Source: Corinectria fuckeliana
Lineage: Eukaryota; Ascomycota; Sordariomycetes; Hypocreales; Nectriaceae
Direction of reading: 5' to 3'
DNA length: 64,000 nucleotides
Assembly: GCA_019137255.1 (NCBI GenBank)
Contig: WPDH01000234.1
Location: 186,001 to 250,000, forward strand
The notes beneath the pieces were generated by a model. That model saw only the letters and a program-made list of their open reading frames with translations, did no database searches and was not told the origin of the DNA. Shown here piece after piece: positions 34,545 through 46,755 of the stretch. Position 1 is the stretch's first letter; the number at the start of each line of letters is the position of its first letter. The translations under genes were made by a program, and so were the position numbers.

Positions 34545-35018
34545 TTGCTGCTTGCCTCTCTTCTCTCTGTCTCTTTCTCTCTCTTGCCGTCTAGTCTTGC
34601 TCGCCCATTTCATACATATGCTCGCTCGCCGCCTCTTAGGCTCCCCCTCCCAGCCTCCAGTGAAACAAGCTCCCGTCCCTGTTCCTGTTCCTGTTCAAAA
34701 CTTGCTGTCCACGAGCAGATTACTATACTCAACTGTTCCGTTTTCTTTTCCTATCTCGACATTTCTTTCGCCCTCTCCCAGTGCTCACTCTCCCTTCTGC
34801 TCTATATATCTCCTTTGTCCCGTCTCGACACTGGGGACTTACAAATACCGACCGAGCGAGTACGGCCCGACCGAACCGACCGACTTGACTGAGACATCCT
34901 CCCCTTCCAACCACCCGGCGCCACCCTTTATTTGTCTGAGCTGCTTGCGTATCAAAGTGTCTGAGTTTTTGAGTTTCCTCCCTCAAAAGGGAATCCAATA
35001 TTCGTGACAGGACCCGCC
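34545..35018 (+). promoter_or_regulatory. CT-rich leader of the gene at 35019
   Basis: Strongly pyrimidine-rich plus strand (CTCTGTCTCTTTCTCTCTC near 34565, then further C/T blocks to 34830) before the ATG at 35019. Probably a core promoter and 5' UTR. Confidence 0.5.
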
Positions 35019-36215
35019 ATGTCTCTGTCTCTGCCTCAATCCGTCACCCACCAGCCGCCTCCCTCGATGGAGCACGTTCCAGAGTCCGCTGCGCGGGGTC
35101 TCCAACAGCCACAGCCGCAGGCCCAACTCCCTCTTATAGATGCACTACCCGCCTCGCCTTCTCTCTACTCCGACGACGACGCCGACGACGACTCTCGAAG
35201 CACCGAACAATTATCCCAATCCTCCAACATGATGCCGCCTCAGCGAAAGTCCAGTGCCGAGCCGGCTCCCGCACTGCCTGCGAAGAGCGCCCGTCGAGCC
35301 TCCAGGATGCTCGACAACCTCATTATTCCCCAGAAGATGGCCGTCGAGGACCAGCAACCCCCTTTGACTGCCCAGTCCGCCCCCCACGATTTCTACCTCT
35401 CTTCCGAGGAGGACGCCTCCTCGTCCGCCGACGACTTCTCCGACTTCGAATTTGAGTCTAGCAGCGAGGAAGCTCAGCAGTTGGCTACCCGACGGGGCAG
35501 CCAAGAAGACACTGCCCGCTTGGTCTCTGTCGTCTTTTCCGGAAAGCCCAGCATCGTTGACCTTCCCCGGCGGTCTATATCTCCTAGTTCGAGCGAGACT
35601 TCCTCTCGACCTCCGAGCCGTCTCCGGAGAACCTCCACCCTCCCTGTCATCGACCGCCGAGTCTCCATATCCTCCTCCCCCTCAGCCTCGTCGGTGAGCT
35701 CCGCCATCACTCACCCTCCCCGCACCAGCAGCATGCTCCCTAGCAGACGCCTGCAGAAGGAGAAGCCCCAGTTCCTCAGCATCGACCCTTTTGCTTCCAA
35801 GCCCGAACAAGAAGACCAGAGCGTGTCCGATCTCAAGACGCCCAAGACACCCACCGGCATGTTCAAGCGGACGCTCAGTCTTGTCAAGAAGCGCAGCAGG
35901 CCCAGCCTCAACACTCACTACTCCTCCCCGTCCCGTGACAACCTCCCGTCGTTCACGGTGCCGTCGTACCACATGGAGCAGGTCCAGGAGGAATCCTCGG
36001 CTTCCGAGTCCAAGCCTGGTACGGCCCCGGCCCTTGCCAACCGACCAGCTACGTACCACGAGATTGTCAAGCTGTCTTTGCGAAGGGCCCAGACGACACC
36101 CATGTCACCCATCTCTCCTATGTCGGAGCCTGCATCACCGATGACTCCTAATGGCACTCGCAGCCGCCTACGGAACGGCTTCTCCTCCGCCCGGCGGCGG
36201 AGCATCAGGTCATGA
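35019..36215 (+). CDS. Disordered Ser/Pro-rich protein, function unknown
   Basis: A single exon of 399 codons starting at the first ATG (MSLSLPQSVTH). Composition is dominated by Ser, Pro, Arg and acidic runs (YSDDDADDDSRS, SSEEDASSSADDFSDFEF). More ordered patches include ARRASRMLDNLIIPQKM, DTARLVSVVFSGKPSIVDLP and TYHEIVKLSLRRA. Many RRxS and SP/TP sites suggest phosphorylation (SPISPMSEPASPMTP), and the C-terminus is basic. The coherent long frame, codon use and CT-rich leader support a real gene. No domain is recognised; these patches look like short conserved motifs rather than a fold. Position after a 9-kb desert is notable. Confidence 0.75.
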   Translation: MSLSLPQSVTHQPPPSMEHVPESAARGLQQPQPQAQLPLIDALPASPSLYSDDDADDDSRSTEQLSQSSNMMPPQRKSSAEPAPALPAKSARRASRMLDNLIIPQKMAVEDQQPPLTAQSAPHDFYLSSEEDASSSADDFSDFEFESSSEEAQQLATRRGSQEDTARLVSVVFSGKPSIVDLPRRSISPSSSETSSRPPSRLRRTSTLPVIDRRVSISSSPSASSVSSAITHPPRTSSMLPSRRLQKEKPQFLSIDPFASKPEQEDQSVSDLKTPKTPTGMFKRTLSLVKKRSRPSLNTHYSSPSRDNLPSFTVPSYHMEQVQEESSASESKPGTAPALANRPATYHEIVKLSLRRAQTTPMSPISPMSEPASPMTPNGTRSRLRNGFSSARRRSIRS

Positions 36216-39200
36216 GCATGATTACCGTCGCGCGCATGTCCTACTGTATAACGTTTTACGACTGGGTTCAACATCTCCATACTGGGATCGGCGTTACACA
36301 TGGCTCATTCCTCGAGTCTCTTTTTTGTATTCATAATTCATTTCTACTCTTTGTTTCTCTGGGATTTTCTTTCTTGGAAGGTGGATCAGGGCGCATGTTG
36401 TCTTTGCGGAAGCACAACCGGATGAGCACAAAAGAAACGCGGCGTTTGGGCATCAGTCATTCGTTTTGTCTTGGGCTACGAATACTTTTCTTTTGGGAGA
36501 CGATGATTGGCGTTGGGGGCCACAGCAACACACGCATACATGCTAAGGCCTTGAGCAGGCCTCTTTCGCTTCTGATAAATCTTTAATCAGGCCAGTGTCG
36601 CAGAACAGACTTGGCTGAGGGGCAACGCATTCGTCTAGAGTCATGGATTGGGAGATAGCTTTTTCCACGCACGCGCAATACCAACACGGACATGATTTGT
36701 TTGTTCCAAACATTTTCCTGCTGCTTCTGTGAGACAGGTTCATCTCCGCCAAGTTTCTAACAAACGTTTGCGTTTCACCGTTTTTCGTACTTTGCGCTTG
36801 TTCCTACTAGTATCCAATGTAAGGCAGTTGCTGCTTAACCCCATGCCTAAAGTGTGTGATAAGATCTCCGTTAAGGAGATATATGTGAGTGACCAATGCC
36901 GCCTGGACGGGGGTATGATTTGTCGGTGCATTTACGAAGTACTATGCAGCATTTCTAGACTTGTTCTTTTTATGCCTAATTATGACAGGGGGTTGGCGGA
37001 CTGGTCACCCCCGCAATTTGCATCAAGAAAAAGAAAAAAAAGAAAGCAGAAACCTCCAGGCTTCACCAAGGCCGCCGTGCATTGCTGGTTGGCGTGGCGA
37101 CTGTGCCTATGTTTCGGCGGTCTGGGGGTAATATCTATTAGATAGGCCTAGATGTTTAGGTGAATGAGGCGATGCATGCATGCATGCATCGAAGGAATGA
37201 GGATTGAGGATCTCTGACGTCTCTTGGTGTAGGCCTATGTAAGTCAGGGTTCTGACCGGGGGTCCATTGTTCCAGGTGCATCCGCTGTAAGCGCAAGCGC
37301 AAGTGCGAGCGCCAGGGCGTCACCCGTTGTTAAACAGGCCAGAGGAAGCAGGCTTTCCCACGGTGAATTACTCCTTTTGGGTACTAGGTACTGTAGGTAG
37401 GCATGGCTCGTCGGAGTCGTTTACACTGTTCCCGTCTGTACCCCTTCTTCTCCACTCTTCCATTAAGTTTGTACCTGGCTTATTCGGCGAACTGCGGGAG
37501 GAATCATCCATTAAGATGGATGCCACGGACGAATGGGCTAGTATAGAGAGGGCGTCAAAACGTTCAACCTCCGTATTCCGTCGTAAGTACGGAGTAGGTA
37601 GCTATGTGCATAGTAGATTAGATACGGACGAGCTCCATGTGTGGGCTCTACGTAATTAAGATCTCCCCTCCTACATTGGCGACATCCCGGGGGGAGCGTT
37701 GTGGGTAAGTATTGTAGAATGTACCGCCGTGAACGCGCTACCGACCGCGCACACTGTAGCCAATATGGCACCTCGTGGGAGCGAAAAGGAACGGCGTCAA
37801 TCTGTCACGAATGCGCTTGCGACTTTGTTAAGCTAATTGACAGCTCCCAGCGGCGGCCGTGGGACTGAACAGGCGCCATGTTAGTCCGTAGCACGGAGTA
37901 CATAGTACAAATATGGCGCTCTCTCCTATTCTTGCGCGACATTGACCACGCCGCCATTTCGTTAATTTAGCTCGAACCCCGGGCCTGTGAAGGCTGTGGA
38001 TTCGTGGAGACTGCTAGACTGACCGGAGTGGCTTGAGAATTACCGTACCCTCTTGTGCTCGTATCGTTCTCCATCTTCTGGAACTCTTGTCGGCGCGATG
38101 CGGCTTCAGCTTCGTCCGCCATCAGTGCGTGCTAATTAGCCCAGATCCCTTGCTTGACGTACTGTATATGCTATGACCATCGACCGCGCTCTAGGTTTCC
38201 TCGCCTTTCTTTCCTCCTTCTCCTTCTCTTCTGAGTCTCGCAGAAGCAACTCGTAAAAGGAGAGAGAGCACTGGCATGATCCCCGCTGGCTAACCATGGC
38301 GACCGGCAAGCTGCGGAGAAAAGCAATCAATCTCCAGCACGCGCCGGCGCTGTGGCCGTGGCCGTTTGCCGTACTGCAAGATTGCTTCAAAAGCCCGCCT
38401 GCGAGTTGATCCCGGCCGCTCATCATCTCGTGCCCACCCCGTGAAAATCGGGGACTTGGCCTTGCCCTGGCTAGCTCATCGCAGTTGGCCGGCTAGCTCT
38501 TGGAGTTTTTGCTGCCGAGGAGGCCTTCGTCATTTCGTTGGCGGCTTGTTGGACTCGGGGCGATCCAGGGGTCGCTTTACTCCAGGGGTTGGTGCCGAGG
38601 TACGAATTACTATGTAGGTGGACACGGTGAGGCTCTCAGAGGGTGATTGACTGTTCGAGAACAACATCTCGGTCATGATTAATAGTTGGGGAAAATAAAA
38701 GAAGGATGCGAAGATGCGAGGGCGTGAAAAAGGCAGCTAAGCTACCCAAGGTAAGGAGGGAGTGAGGGAGTCTTGCAGTGTCTCACCTTGCACCGTATCA
38801 AAAGAACGGTGTAACTACTCGACTACTCAACCGCGGAGTGCTCAGTGATTGACGCCAGTGCGGCTGGCGGGCGCTAGGTGGAGAGGCGGCTCAACGTGCA
38901 ACGTGGGAATGTGGCCAGAGCTGTGAGACACGACGACAACGACGACGTCTGACTGCGGGGGCCTATCTACTCGACTGCTGTCCTGTCTCCATCCGACTCA
39001 AGGACCAGGACCTCGGGGCAATCATCTCCATTTCAGCCGGACCGATGCAGGCAACGTGCCTCCGATCTTCATCTGCAGACGCCAGGCGATGACCAACCTT
39101 CTCCGGGAAACGTGCGCGCGCATCCTTCCGCCTCATGAAACAGACTGAACAAGAGAGATGAAAAGCCGCGTATCAACGAGGGAGATTTGGAGAGGGGAAG

Positions 39201-39715
39201 CGGGCCATCGCCTTGTCTACTATGTAGCTGCCACAACCTTCCGTCCTACATGCTGGACTAGGCACGGCCTTGTCTATCCTCCCAGCCAAACGAAGTGATT
39301 CGTGCCACAGGGCTCAAAGCGAATACGCAATGGGTGCACATTGTCAAGTCGGGACTACATCCAGTCAGGAATGCAAGTGTACTGGTGTTGGCACATTTGC
39401 ACTAGTCGTAGAGAATCACTCGAAAGAAACCACAGGTCAGGAAATATTGCGTGTCAACGGCTCACTAAACATCCCCATCATACTCCCAACCTATCAACAG
39501 GACCGGGGCAAATGCCCAATACGACAATGCGGATGAGCAGTTAACATCGGCCACCATATGCAAGTTCTCCATGGGCAGCAAAATCCATTCCCATCTCTTT
39601 CCGTCCCTCCCAACTTAATAAACATAATAAATAACATATGATTCCGATGCATGGACATCCCTCTCTCAAGGACATTGACTCTGCTCAGGGTTCAACGTGT
39701 GGCTGGTGCACACCA
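36216..39715. other. Intergenic between 35019 gene and glycogen synthase (3' side)
   Basis: About 3.5 kb without a supportable gene. It contains the 3' UTR of the upstream gene, a 22-bp perfect palindrome at 37170-37191, and TACGGAGTA-type words at about 37588 and 37896. A tiny Cys-rich frame at 37278-37334 resembles part of a Zn2Cys6 motif but has wrong spacing. Confidence 0.4.
37170..37191. repeat. 22-bp perfect palindrome built of ATGC units
   Basis: CGATGCATGC followed by its mirror complement; an ATGC microsatellite core of four to five units. Confidence 0.9.
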
Positions 39716-42074
39716 TCAATGGGTTCCATTTAGCGGGATGCTGTCTGATGGACTGTGAGGGATGGGCTGCTTCGCTCGCAGCGTCAGGGGGAACGGGTAC
39801 TCTTCAGGGTCTTCCTCGTCACTAAAGATTGTCAGTACACCGAAAAACACTCTAGGCTCACTGATGAGTTGGACTTACGGCAGCTTCCAGGCAACATAGT
39901 CCTCCGTGTTGAGGCCCTCGCGGCCTTCTTGCAGGCTAGCAAAGTCGCCAGGGGTCATCATGCCGGTTCGGTCTCGCGGAGAACCAGGCACAGAGAAGGG
40001 TCGGGAAATCTTCTGCTCAACGCCAGGGATGAAGTCCTCCTCGTCGTCGCCGGTGAAGGACTCCGGGTAAGCGCGGCGCAAGGCCAACTGCCTAGCCTTG
40101 ACGTACTCCATGCCCATCCTCTTCCAGTCGAGGAGATCGCTAAGGCGTTCGGTGCGATTTCGTTGGTTGATACGCTGTCGACGGCTCTTTGCACAAAAGT
40201 CGAACATATACGACGTCAACTGGTTGACAGAGTCGTCGATGCCCTTCATGCGGCGATCCACAATGTAAATTCCGTAGTCGCTCGAGTTCTCAATGAGCTC
40301 CTCCATGTAGCATCCGAATCCGGAGAGATTGGTGGTGATACTCGGGACGCCCATGACGGTGCACTCGGCGGGAGTGTAACCCCAGGGCTCGTAGTAGGAT
40401 GGGAAAACGCCCAAGTGGCATCCTCGGACGAAGTCGTCGTAGTCAAGGGGGAGGACGGGGTTGGCCGAGTTGAGGAACTCGGGATGGAAGATAACCTTGA
40501 CTCGATCCGAGGGGTCGTTGAAAAGCTGCACCCGTCGGATTTGGTTCAAGACAGGGTCCTCGTGATCGTTGACCATGTTGTGGGTGACGATTGGCGGGAG
40601 TCCATGCCGCTTCATGGCGAAGAGGCGGCGGCGGAGCAGGACTCGATCCTGGGCCGAGATGAGCTCCTTCTCATCAGGCATGGGGTCACCGTCGTGCCAC
40701 TTCAGAGATCGCTCGAAAATGCGACGTCCAATGCTCTGCTCAATGACATGGGTCGTGTCCCTCAGTGACTTTATCACTGCCTGGCCTTTGAGGGCCTCAA
40801 CGGTGAGCGATGTTGTCTGGGCCGGCATGATGATGAAGGCCACGACCGTTATCTTGCTTCCGGCAGCCTTTAGCCGGTGGTTTAAACGTGCCAAAGACTC
40901 GATGAACATGTCGACGCCCTTATTCCGGAACTCGTAACGGCCAGCGGTGAAGATGTAGAGAGTGTTGTCGATGTCGAAGTCATAGTGTCCGTAGAAGTGG
41001 CCTCGCACAAAGTCAGAGATCTTTTCCTTGGCTTGCTGATGGAGGTTCTGGAATTCGTGTACGGCAGAGAACTTGGTAACGTTGAGACCGTTGGGCAAAA
41101 CGCCGTCGGGCTTTCGTTTTAGCAGGTGCTCGGACTCAAAGGCGGTAATGTGGGAGACTGTGGTGAAGACATCGCAGGCGTGGGCGGCAGCTCGCTCAAT
41201 GCAGTACCTGTGGTAGATGCCACGTTTTCCAGCTTCAGCGTCGACGTCGAAATACTGCAAATTGTTGTAGAAGTCAACGGAGCCGGCACAAAGGTATCGA
41301 CCGAGGAGAGTGGCATGGGTGGTGAAGATGGTCGTGACGTCGATGCGGCGCTTCTTAGCTAGGGGTAACGCAACACCGGCCAGCCACTCATGGAAATGGG
41401 CAATGACGGCCTTTTTCTTCTCTTGAACGACAAACTAGGACAGGCCGGGTCAGTTACAAGGGCGTGGAGAAGGAAACCGTATGTCTTTACCTCTCCCAAG
41501 AACCATGCGACTAGGTAGCCGAAGACGATGGTCTCGTTCGTCTCCTCGTCGCCAGGGGGCGAGGGGATGCTGGCGACGTTCCACAGATCCGATTTCCACT
41601 CATCCAAGAAACCGTAGGCCGTCTTGGTGTCGATGAGAATAACCCTAGGGGCACCTTCAATGAGCCATCGGCCGTAAATGATGCCGATTCCTCGGTTCTT
41701 CATGGACTGCATAGTAGCGGCGATCTCTGGGTTGGTGGGCTCCATCTCTTCCACCTCGACGGCGGCCTACTACTGTTAGTGTACATAAGAGAGAGGAGGG
41801 GATGCTGGTCAGACGCACCGACTGGTGATTGAGAGGCCCAATGAGGGTGTAACGGTCGCCATATTCAGCTGTTGTGACCGGGGCTTTGGACTTTAGGACG
41901 GAGTAGATACCACCAACTAGCAGCGAGCGAAACAACAAATTAGCACAGCAAAACCGACGGTGGGGACAGCGGGTTGAGCGGGAGCTCACCTCGATGAGCT
42001 ACCTCGGTAGCAATTTCAAATAGCAGGTGGTTCTTGATGTCACGGGTTTGTGACTGGTCGCCGTCGGAAGCCAT
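39716..42074 (-). CDS. gsy1: Glycogen [starch] synthase
   Basis: Transfers glucose from UDP-glucose to the non-reducing end of glycogen (GT3 family); cytosolic. Five exons (42074-41990, 41916-41819, 41766-41491, 41434-39879, 39821-39716) give 707 codons, the usual fungal length. Visible signatures: HRVGGIYSVLKSKA near residues 28-40 (UDP-glucose binding), HFHEWLAG and TTHATLLGRYLCAG, and YYEPWGYTPAECTVMGVPS with the conserved acidic pair. The C-terminal segment near 629-651 (FSVPGSPRDRTGMMTPGDF) carries SP/TP sites like those phosphorylated to inhibit the enzyme. A long leader lies upstream of the ATG. Confidence 0.97.
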
Positions 42075-45000
42075 GGCGAACTCTGGCGTCGAGACGTGGA
42101 GTGTTGAGGGGTCAGGCGTGGATGATCTGACGATGCGTGGTGCCGCTAGGGTTGGTAGAAGATGAACGGGTAGCTGGACCTCGCGACGCAGGGCGTCAGA
42201 GAGACTGAAAGGGGGGAAGGCTAAGAATGTCGGATGAGTATGAAGCTGTAGAGCGGTCTGGAGAAACCAATTGAAGGTGTTTGGGAGAAAAGGAAACCAG
42301 ATGGAAGCTGGCCGGTGGCGAGCGCAGAACAGGAGGTGATGGTGGTGAGGTTGCGTCACAGGCGCTACTGGATGCGCTTGGATCTGCACGCGAGAAACGA
42401 GCAGGGTTTGTCTGGTGCAGGGCAGGGACAGAAGCGAAGTCTGAGATGCCTTAGCTCGCCCTTGGAGCAGGGAGGAGGGAGGTTGGTTGCAGTTGCGATG
42501 GAGGAAGCCTGACGATGGGAGGGCGCTTGAAGAGGAAGAGAGGTGAGAAGAGTTGAGGAGACAGGAGAAGGATTAATAAGGAAAGAAAAGAGGAGGAGGG
42601 TATAGATTCGAGCAAAGGCGGAGAGAGAGCGAGCGACGAGAGTGTGTGTGGGAGTGAGGGGGGAGCAACCACCGTGGGCGGGTGACAGACAGCCCAGAGG
42701 AGGAGGTGGTACCTCTTTGGGTGCTTTAGCTCCTACGCTTGACCGGAGCTCCAGAACCTCAGTGGAGACTGGGGATTGGGGCGGGAGTCCAGGGCCGCGG
42801 GTTACCACCAAGCAACGGCCCCGGCGCTCGCCACAACCGTTCGCTGGGCGCCCAAAAAGCCCCCGTAAGGCCCCCCCTAAGTAAGACGCCTGAGAGCCCC
42901 GCCCGAGCAGAGCTTTCCCCAAGCTCCAGGAGCAGCAAGCCCGCAGGCAGACACCCGACTTGATTTCTTCCATTGCTTCACCTACTAATTAATAAGACCT
43001 CCGACGCCACCATGCCACCGTACCCGCATCGGTCGAGGCGAGGCCCCGAATACCAAGCTCTCAACACAGCCAAAGGTTTCAGTGGAATCTCCAGGTCACT
43101 GGCGAGGACGGCTCGTGGATCCCCAGTTCGTTGGTCTTGTTTCCTCTCCTCTCCTTTTCAAGTCACATGCGTGGTCTTCTATTCTCCTCATACTGGCGTT
43201 TAACTACCAAGATGGGGCTCTCTCTCCGTGATGGTGCAGCAATGACAATCCCTGCCATTCATCTAGCATCCTGATCCCGGGTGACACATGCGAGGCAAGC
43301 AGCGCAACCCTCTCCTCCTACCTCGTTAACAAAGTTCCATTTTGCTGGGATATGTGCCGTGGCAGCCAAAGCCACAAACACAGTCCAATTAAACACAGAA
43401 CGGTGCTAGTGATCTCCGCAATGCGAGGTTGTCTTTGGTTACATACTACGCACATGCATGCTCTAGCACAGCTTGGTTTGAACCGGGATGACGACATGGA
43501 ATGCGGGGGAATGCCAACCACCATCCTCCTCCTCCTCCTCCACCTTCTCCGTGGCCCTCTCCAGCTTCTCTTCTTCCGATTGAAACATTCTCCAGGAGGC
43601 CGAATTAAACAGCACTTGTCGACTTGGCCTCTAAGCTACTTACTCTTGAATTGTCCATACACGACTAAGTTTTAGGATTCAGGAACACGCCAACCTACAT
43701 CCAGCCCACCGCTTTCCGCCAAACTTACACCCTACAGCTGACATGTATGTACTTCTCCATCCCTGCCGACGTCTGCATCACAAGCGTAATCTTTGCTGCA
43801 AGCGCCGATGCAGGCTGGCAATTATTCTGCGTACCTGTGTCAATATGTTCTTGACCTGTGCAACCTGAAATACGGGTTTTTTCATTCCAACAAAACGACA
43901 AGCTCTGCCACCATCCGGTTTCCTAGGCTTTGGAATAAAACTATGCTCCGCTATCGCTCCCGCAGCTGTTTCACCTTCCTTTGTCAGCTCTCTTGCTCAG
44001 CGAAAACTCATTGTCGGCTATCTGACTCACTCGTTAAGCCACACGGTATGTACTACCGGAGACAGTTGGCTATCCCACAGCTTGGACAAGTTCCTTCCTT
44101 TGCCGGGTGATCCCTTGCCGAGCAAAGGAAAACCATGGTGGAAGATGCTGTCCCTGCGTCAGCCAGACAACACCCACCCAGTCCATACTAGATACCGCTT
44201 GGAACATGTTGTTTTCTCTATTCCGAGCCTTCCAAGGAATGTGCTTCCTTGCGTACTCATTTCCACCGACTCCATCGAAGATGCCCTAGGCGACTGGAAC
44301 CATCAAGATGCGGTAATCGATGATAGCTCACTTCTCCAGCTCCCGTTGAAACAACCTGGGGCATTCAATTTAGCCATTGTTCCAACTCAAGTCAGAGAGC
44401 TCAACACCAGGACATCATCAATGCATAAGAATGAGCATAGTCTCGGCAGTTCGCCGCTGAGCTTCGAACTATTTGTTGCTAGGTACATATCGATATCCGC
44501 GGGGCCTTCTATTCCCACTCGAACATCGAATTATGTAACCGCTTCTTGGCCTTGCACGGAATTTCTGGGATGACATGAATCAAATCAATACGGATGACCA
44601 AAGACAAGCCAATTGTAATTCCTGGGTTTACTAAAACATATCGAGCCTCAGCCCTCAGCAATCTTACGCTATAAATCAAGTTAGCTAGCTGTCCTACCAA
44701 GGACCACCCGCGGGAGTCCGATGCCTGTCTCGATGATTACTGAAGGTCGCCCAGAATGAATTAGATAAAGCCTTGCGGTACGAATACTCTTGTTTCAGTT
44801 CCCGTCGGTCTCTGGAAGGGATCAGCTACAGATGAGAGTACGTACTGCCTTGTACTCAGCCTTGTGACAAGGTGAGCTATTATTGGTCATATACTCCGCA
44901 AACCGCCCCGCGGTGGGGCACACTTTTGCAAGGCTGTGAATTTTTCCAAAATTTTCTAAACTCCCACCATCTCAGAGAACGGCCTTGCTAGATTATACCT

Positions 45001-45120
45001 GCGTCTGCAACCCGTGATACCCGGGGCCACCATAGCTTCACGCCAGCAGAATTGATCTGTTCCCTTTTTCGTTCCGCTTTCTAGAGTCGATATTCTCTTC
45101 CGAGAAAGTCGCTACATAGG
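42075..45120. promoter_or_regulatory. Divergent intergenic region between GSY1 and YTM1
   Basis: About 3 kb. From 42100 to 42600 the GSY1 sense strand is C/T-rich, a likely leader. CCCCT/AGGGG stress-element-like words occur nearby (for example GTGAGGGGGG at 42654), which would fit a stress-regulated GSY1, but this is only suggestive. Frames up to 202 codons overlap on both strands and none looks like protein. Confidence 0.4.
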
Positions 45121-46603
45121 ATGGGTGACGCCACGCAGGTGAAGGTCGTCTTCACCACCTCAGAGGAGGACTTGGTGCTCCCAGAATCGAGGCGACAACT
45201 CCTCGTCCCCGCTGGTGTGTCTCTTGCAATCCTGCTCTCGCACGCAGCCTCTCCCCCAATCCTCCAAACTGACCCAGACGCCAGACATCAAGCGATATGG
45301 CCTCTCCCGCATCCTCAACTCTGAGTCTATGCTCAACACCTCCTCCCCCGTCCCTCTCGACTTCCTCGCCAACGGCACCTTTCTCCGCACCTCCATCGAC
45401 GAATATCTCACCACCAATGGCCTCTCCTCGGAATCTACCTTGATCCTGCAGTACGTCCGCAGTCTGCTTCCTCCGGTATACGAGGCTAGCTTCGAACACG
45501 ACGACTGGGTTAGCGGTGTCGATGTCCTGTCGGGGACGTCTACAGCCGGCATCCTGGCCGGCGATGCCAACGTGCGGGAGAGAGTGGCTAGTGCGTCCTA
45601 CGACGGCCTAGTGAGGGTCTGGAATCCTTCTGGCGATGCCATTGCTGTGTCCAAGATCGGTGGCCACACGCAGAGGGTCAACGCTGTCAAGTGGGTGTCG
45701 CAGAAGCAGCTCGCTTCTGCTGGATTGGACCGAAAGGTCATCGTCTGGGACTACAACGAGTCTGACGATGGCTTTTCCGGCGCCCTCAAGGCCAACATGG
45801 AGCTCTGGGGCCATGAGAAGGACATCATCAGCCTCGACGTCAATGGCGCCACTAAGCGAATCCTCACAGCCTCGTCCGACGGACGCGTCGGTTTGTGGTC
45901 GTCTTCAAAACGGACCGCGCCCCAGGCCGATCCCGAGAGCCTCCCTTCAGCGCACAGCACCAAGCGGAGCAAGCTCGCGAGCGCGGCCAATACGGCTCAG
46001 CGAGGCCCCCTCGCTATGATTTCCGTCCACGATGAGCCCGTTACTGCTGCCATCTTCCACCCCAATGACTCGACCGTGGCCTACTCGGCGTCGAAAGACC
46101 ACACCGTCAGGACTCTCGACCTGACAACACAGCGCGAAGTCAGCCGGTTAACAACCATGCACCCCCTTCTCTGCTTGACTGCCCTACCAAGCTCGTCGCT
46201 CATCGCGGCAGGTTCGTCTGCTCGACACATTACGCTACTCGACCCCCGTGAGTCAGCTTCCGCGACCTCGGCCATGACGCTTCGTGGCCACCTCAACATG
46301 GTCGTCTCCCTAGCACCCTCGCCGGAGAACGAGCACTCGCTTGTGTCCGGCTCCCACGACAGCACATGTCGTGTGTGGGATCTGCGTAGCGTGCGCAGAG
46401 GAACCTCAGAGGAGGGTGGCGGTAGCGTCAGCGAACCTGTGTACACCATCGGCAGAGAGTGGCTCAAGGGCAAGAAGCTGCCGCCATCGGGCGACGGCGC
46501 CAAGGTGCTGAGCGTGGTCTGGGACAAGACTTGGGGTATCGTGAGTGGTGGCGAGGACAAGAAGGTTCAAATCAATCGAGGAAGGGGTCTGTTATCCTCA
46601 TAG
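45121..46603 (+). CDS. ytm1: Ribosome biogenesis protein YTM1 (WDR12)
   Basis: Member of the Nop7(PES1)-Erb1-Ytm1 complex needed for 27S pre-rRNA processing and 60S assembly in the nucleolus. Two exons (45121-45214, 45285-46603) give 471 codons. The N-terminal ubiquitin-like NLE region (QVKVVFTTSEEDLVLPESRR through RYGLSRILN) is followed by WD40 repeats: VASASYDGLVRVWN, LASAGLDRKVIVWD, ILTASSDGRVGLW, AYSASKDHTVRTLD, LVSGSHDSTCRVWD. The protein ends KKVQINRGRGLLSS, the family's usual terminus. Convergent with the exonuclease gene, 152 bases between stop codons. Confidence 0.97.
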
Positions 46604-46755
46604 ACTTAGACATGAAAAAAATATCAAAGGGCGAAACCGGTCATGAGAAACGAGAAATCAGGATATTCTTTTATCCCAGCAGAAGAGTATTTCGCCAGTA
46701 ACGACCATCCAACAGCAGCTGGCCATTTCTCTCAACGATGTTCCAATATACGTGC

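Noticed and set aside
37278..37334. Cys-rich peptide CIRCKRKRKCERQG resembling a Zn(II)2Cys6 DNA-binding motif
   Set aside because: Spacing is C-x2-C-x5-C rather than x6, the frame ends at once after the fourth Cys, and the run is a simple GCAAGC repeat.
39755..40768. 337-codon frame antisense to glycogen synthase
   Set aside because: It mirrors the conserved GSY1 codons; a shadow caused by codon bias.
44082..44573. 163-codon plus-strand frame upstream of YTM1
   Set aside because: No domain, no CT-rich leader, AT-biased surroundings; not distinguishable from chance.
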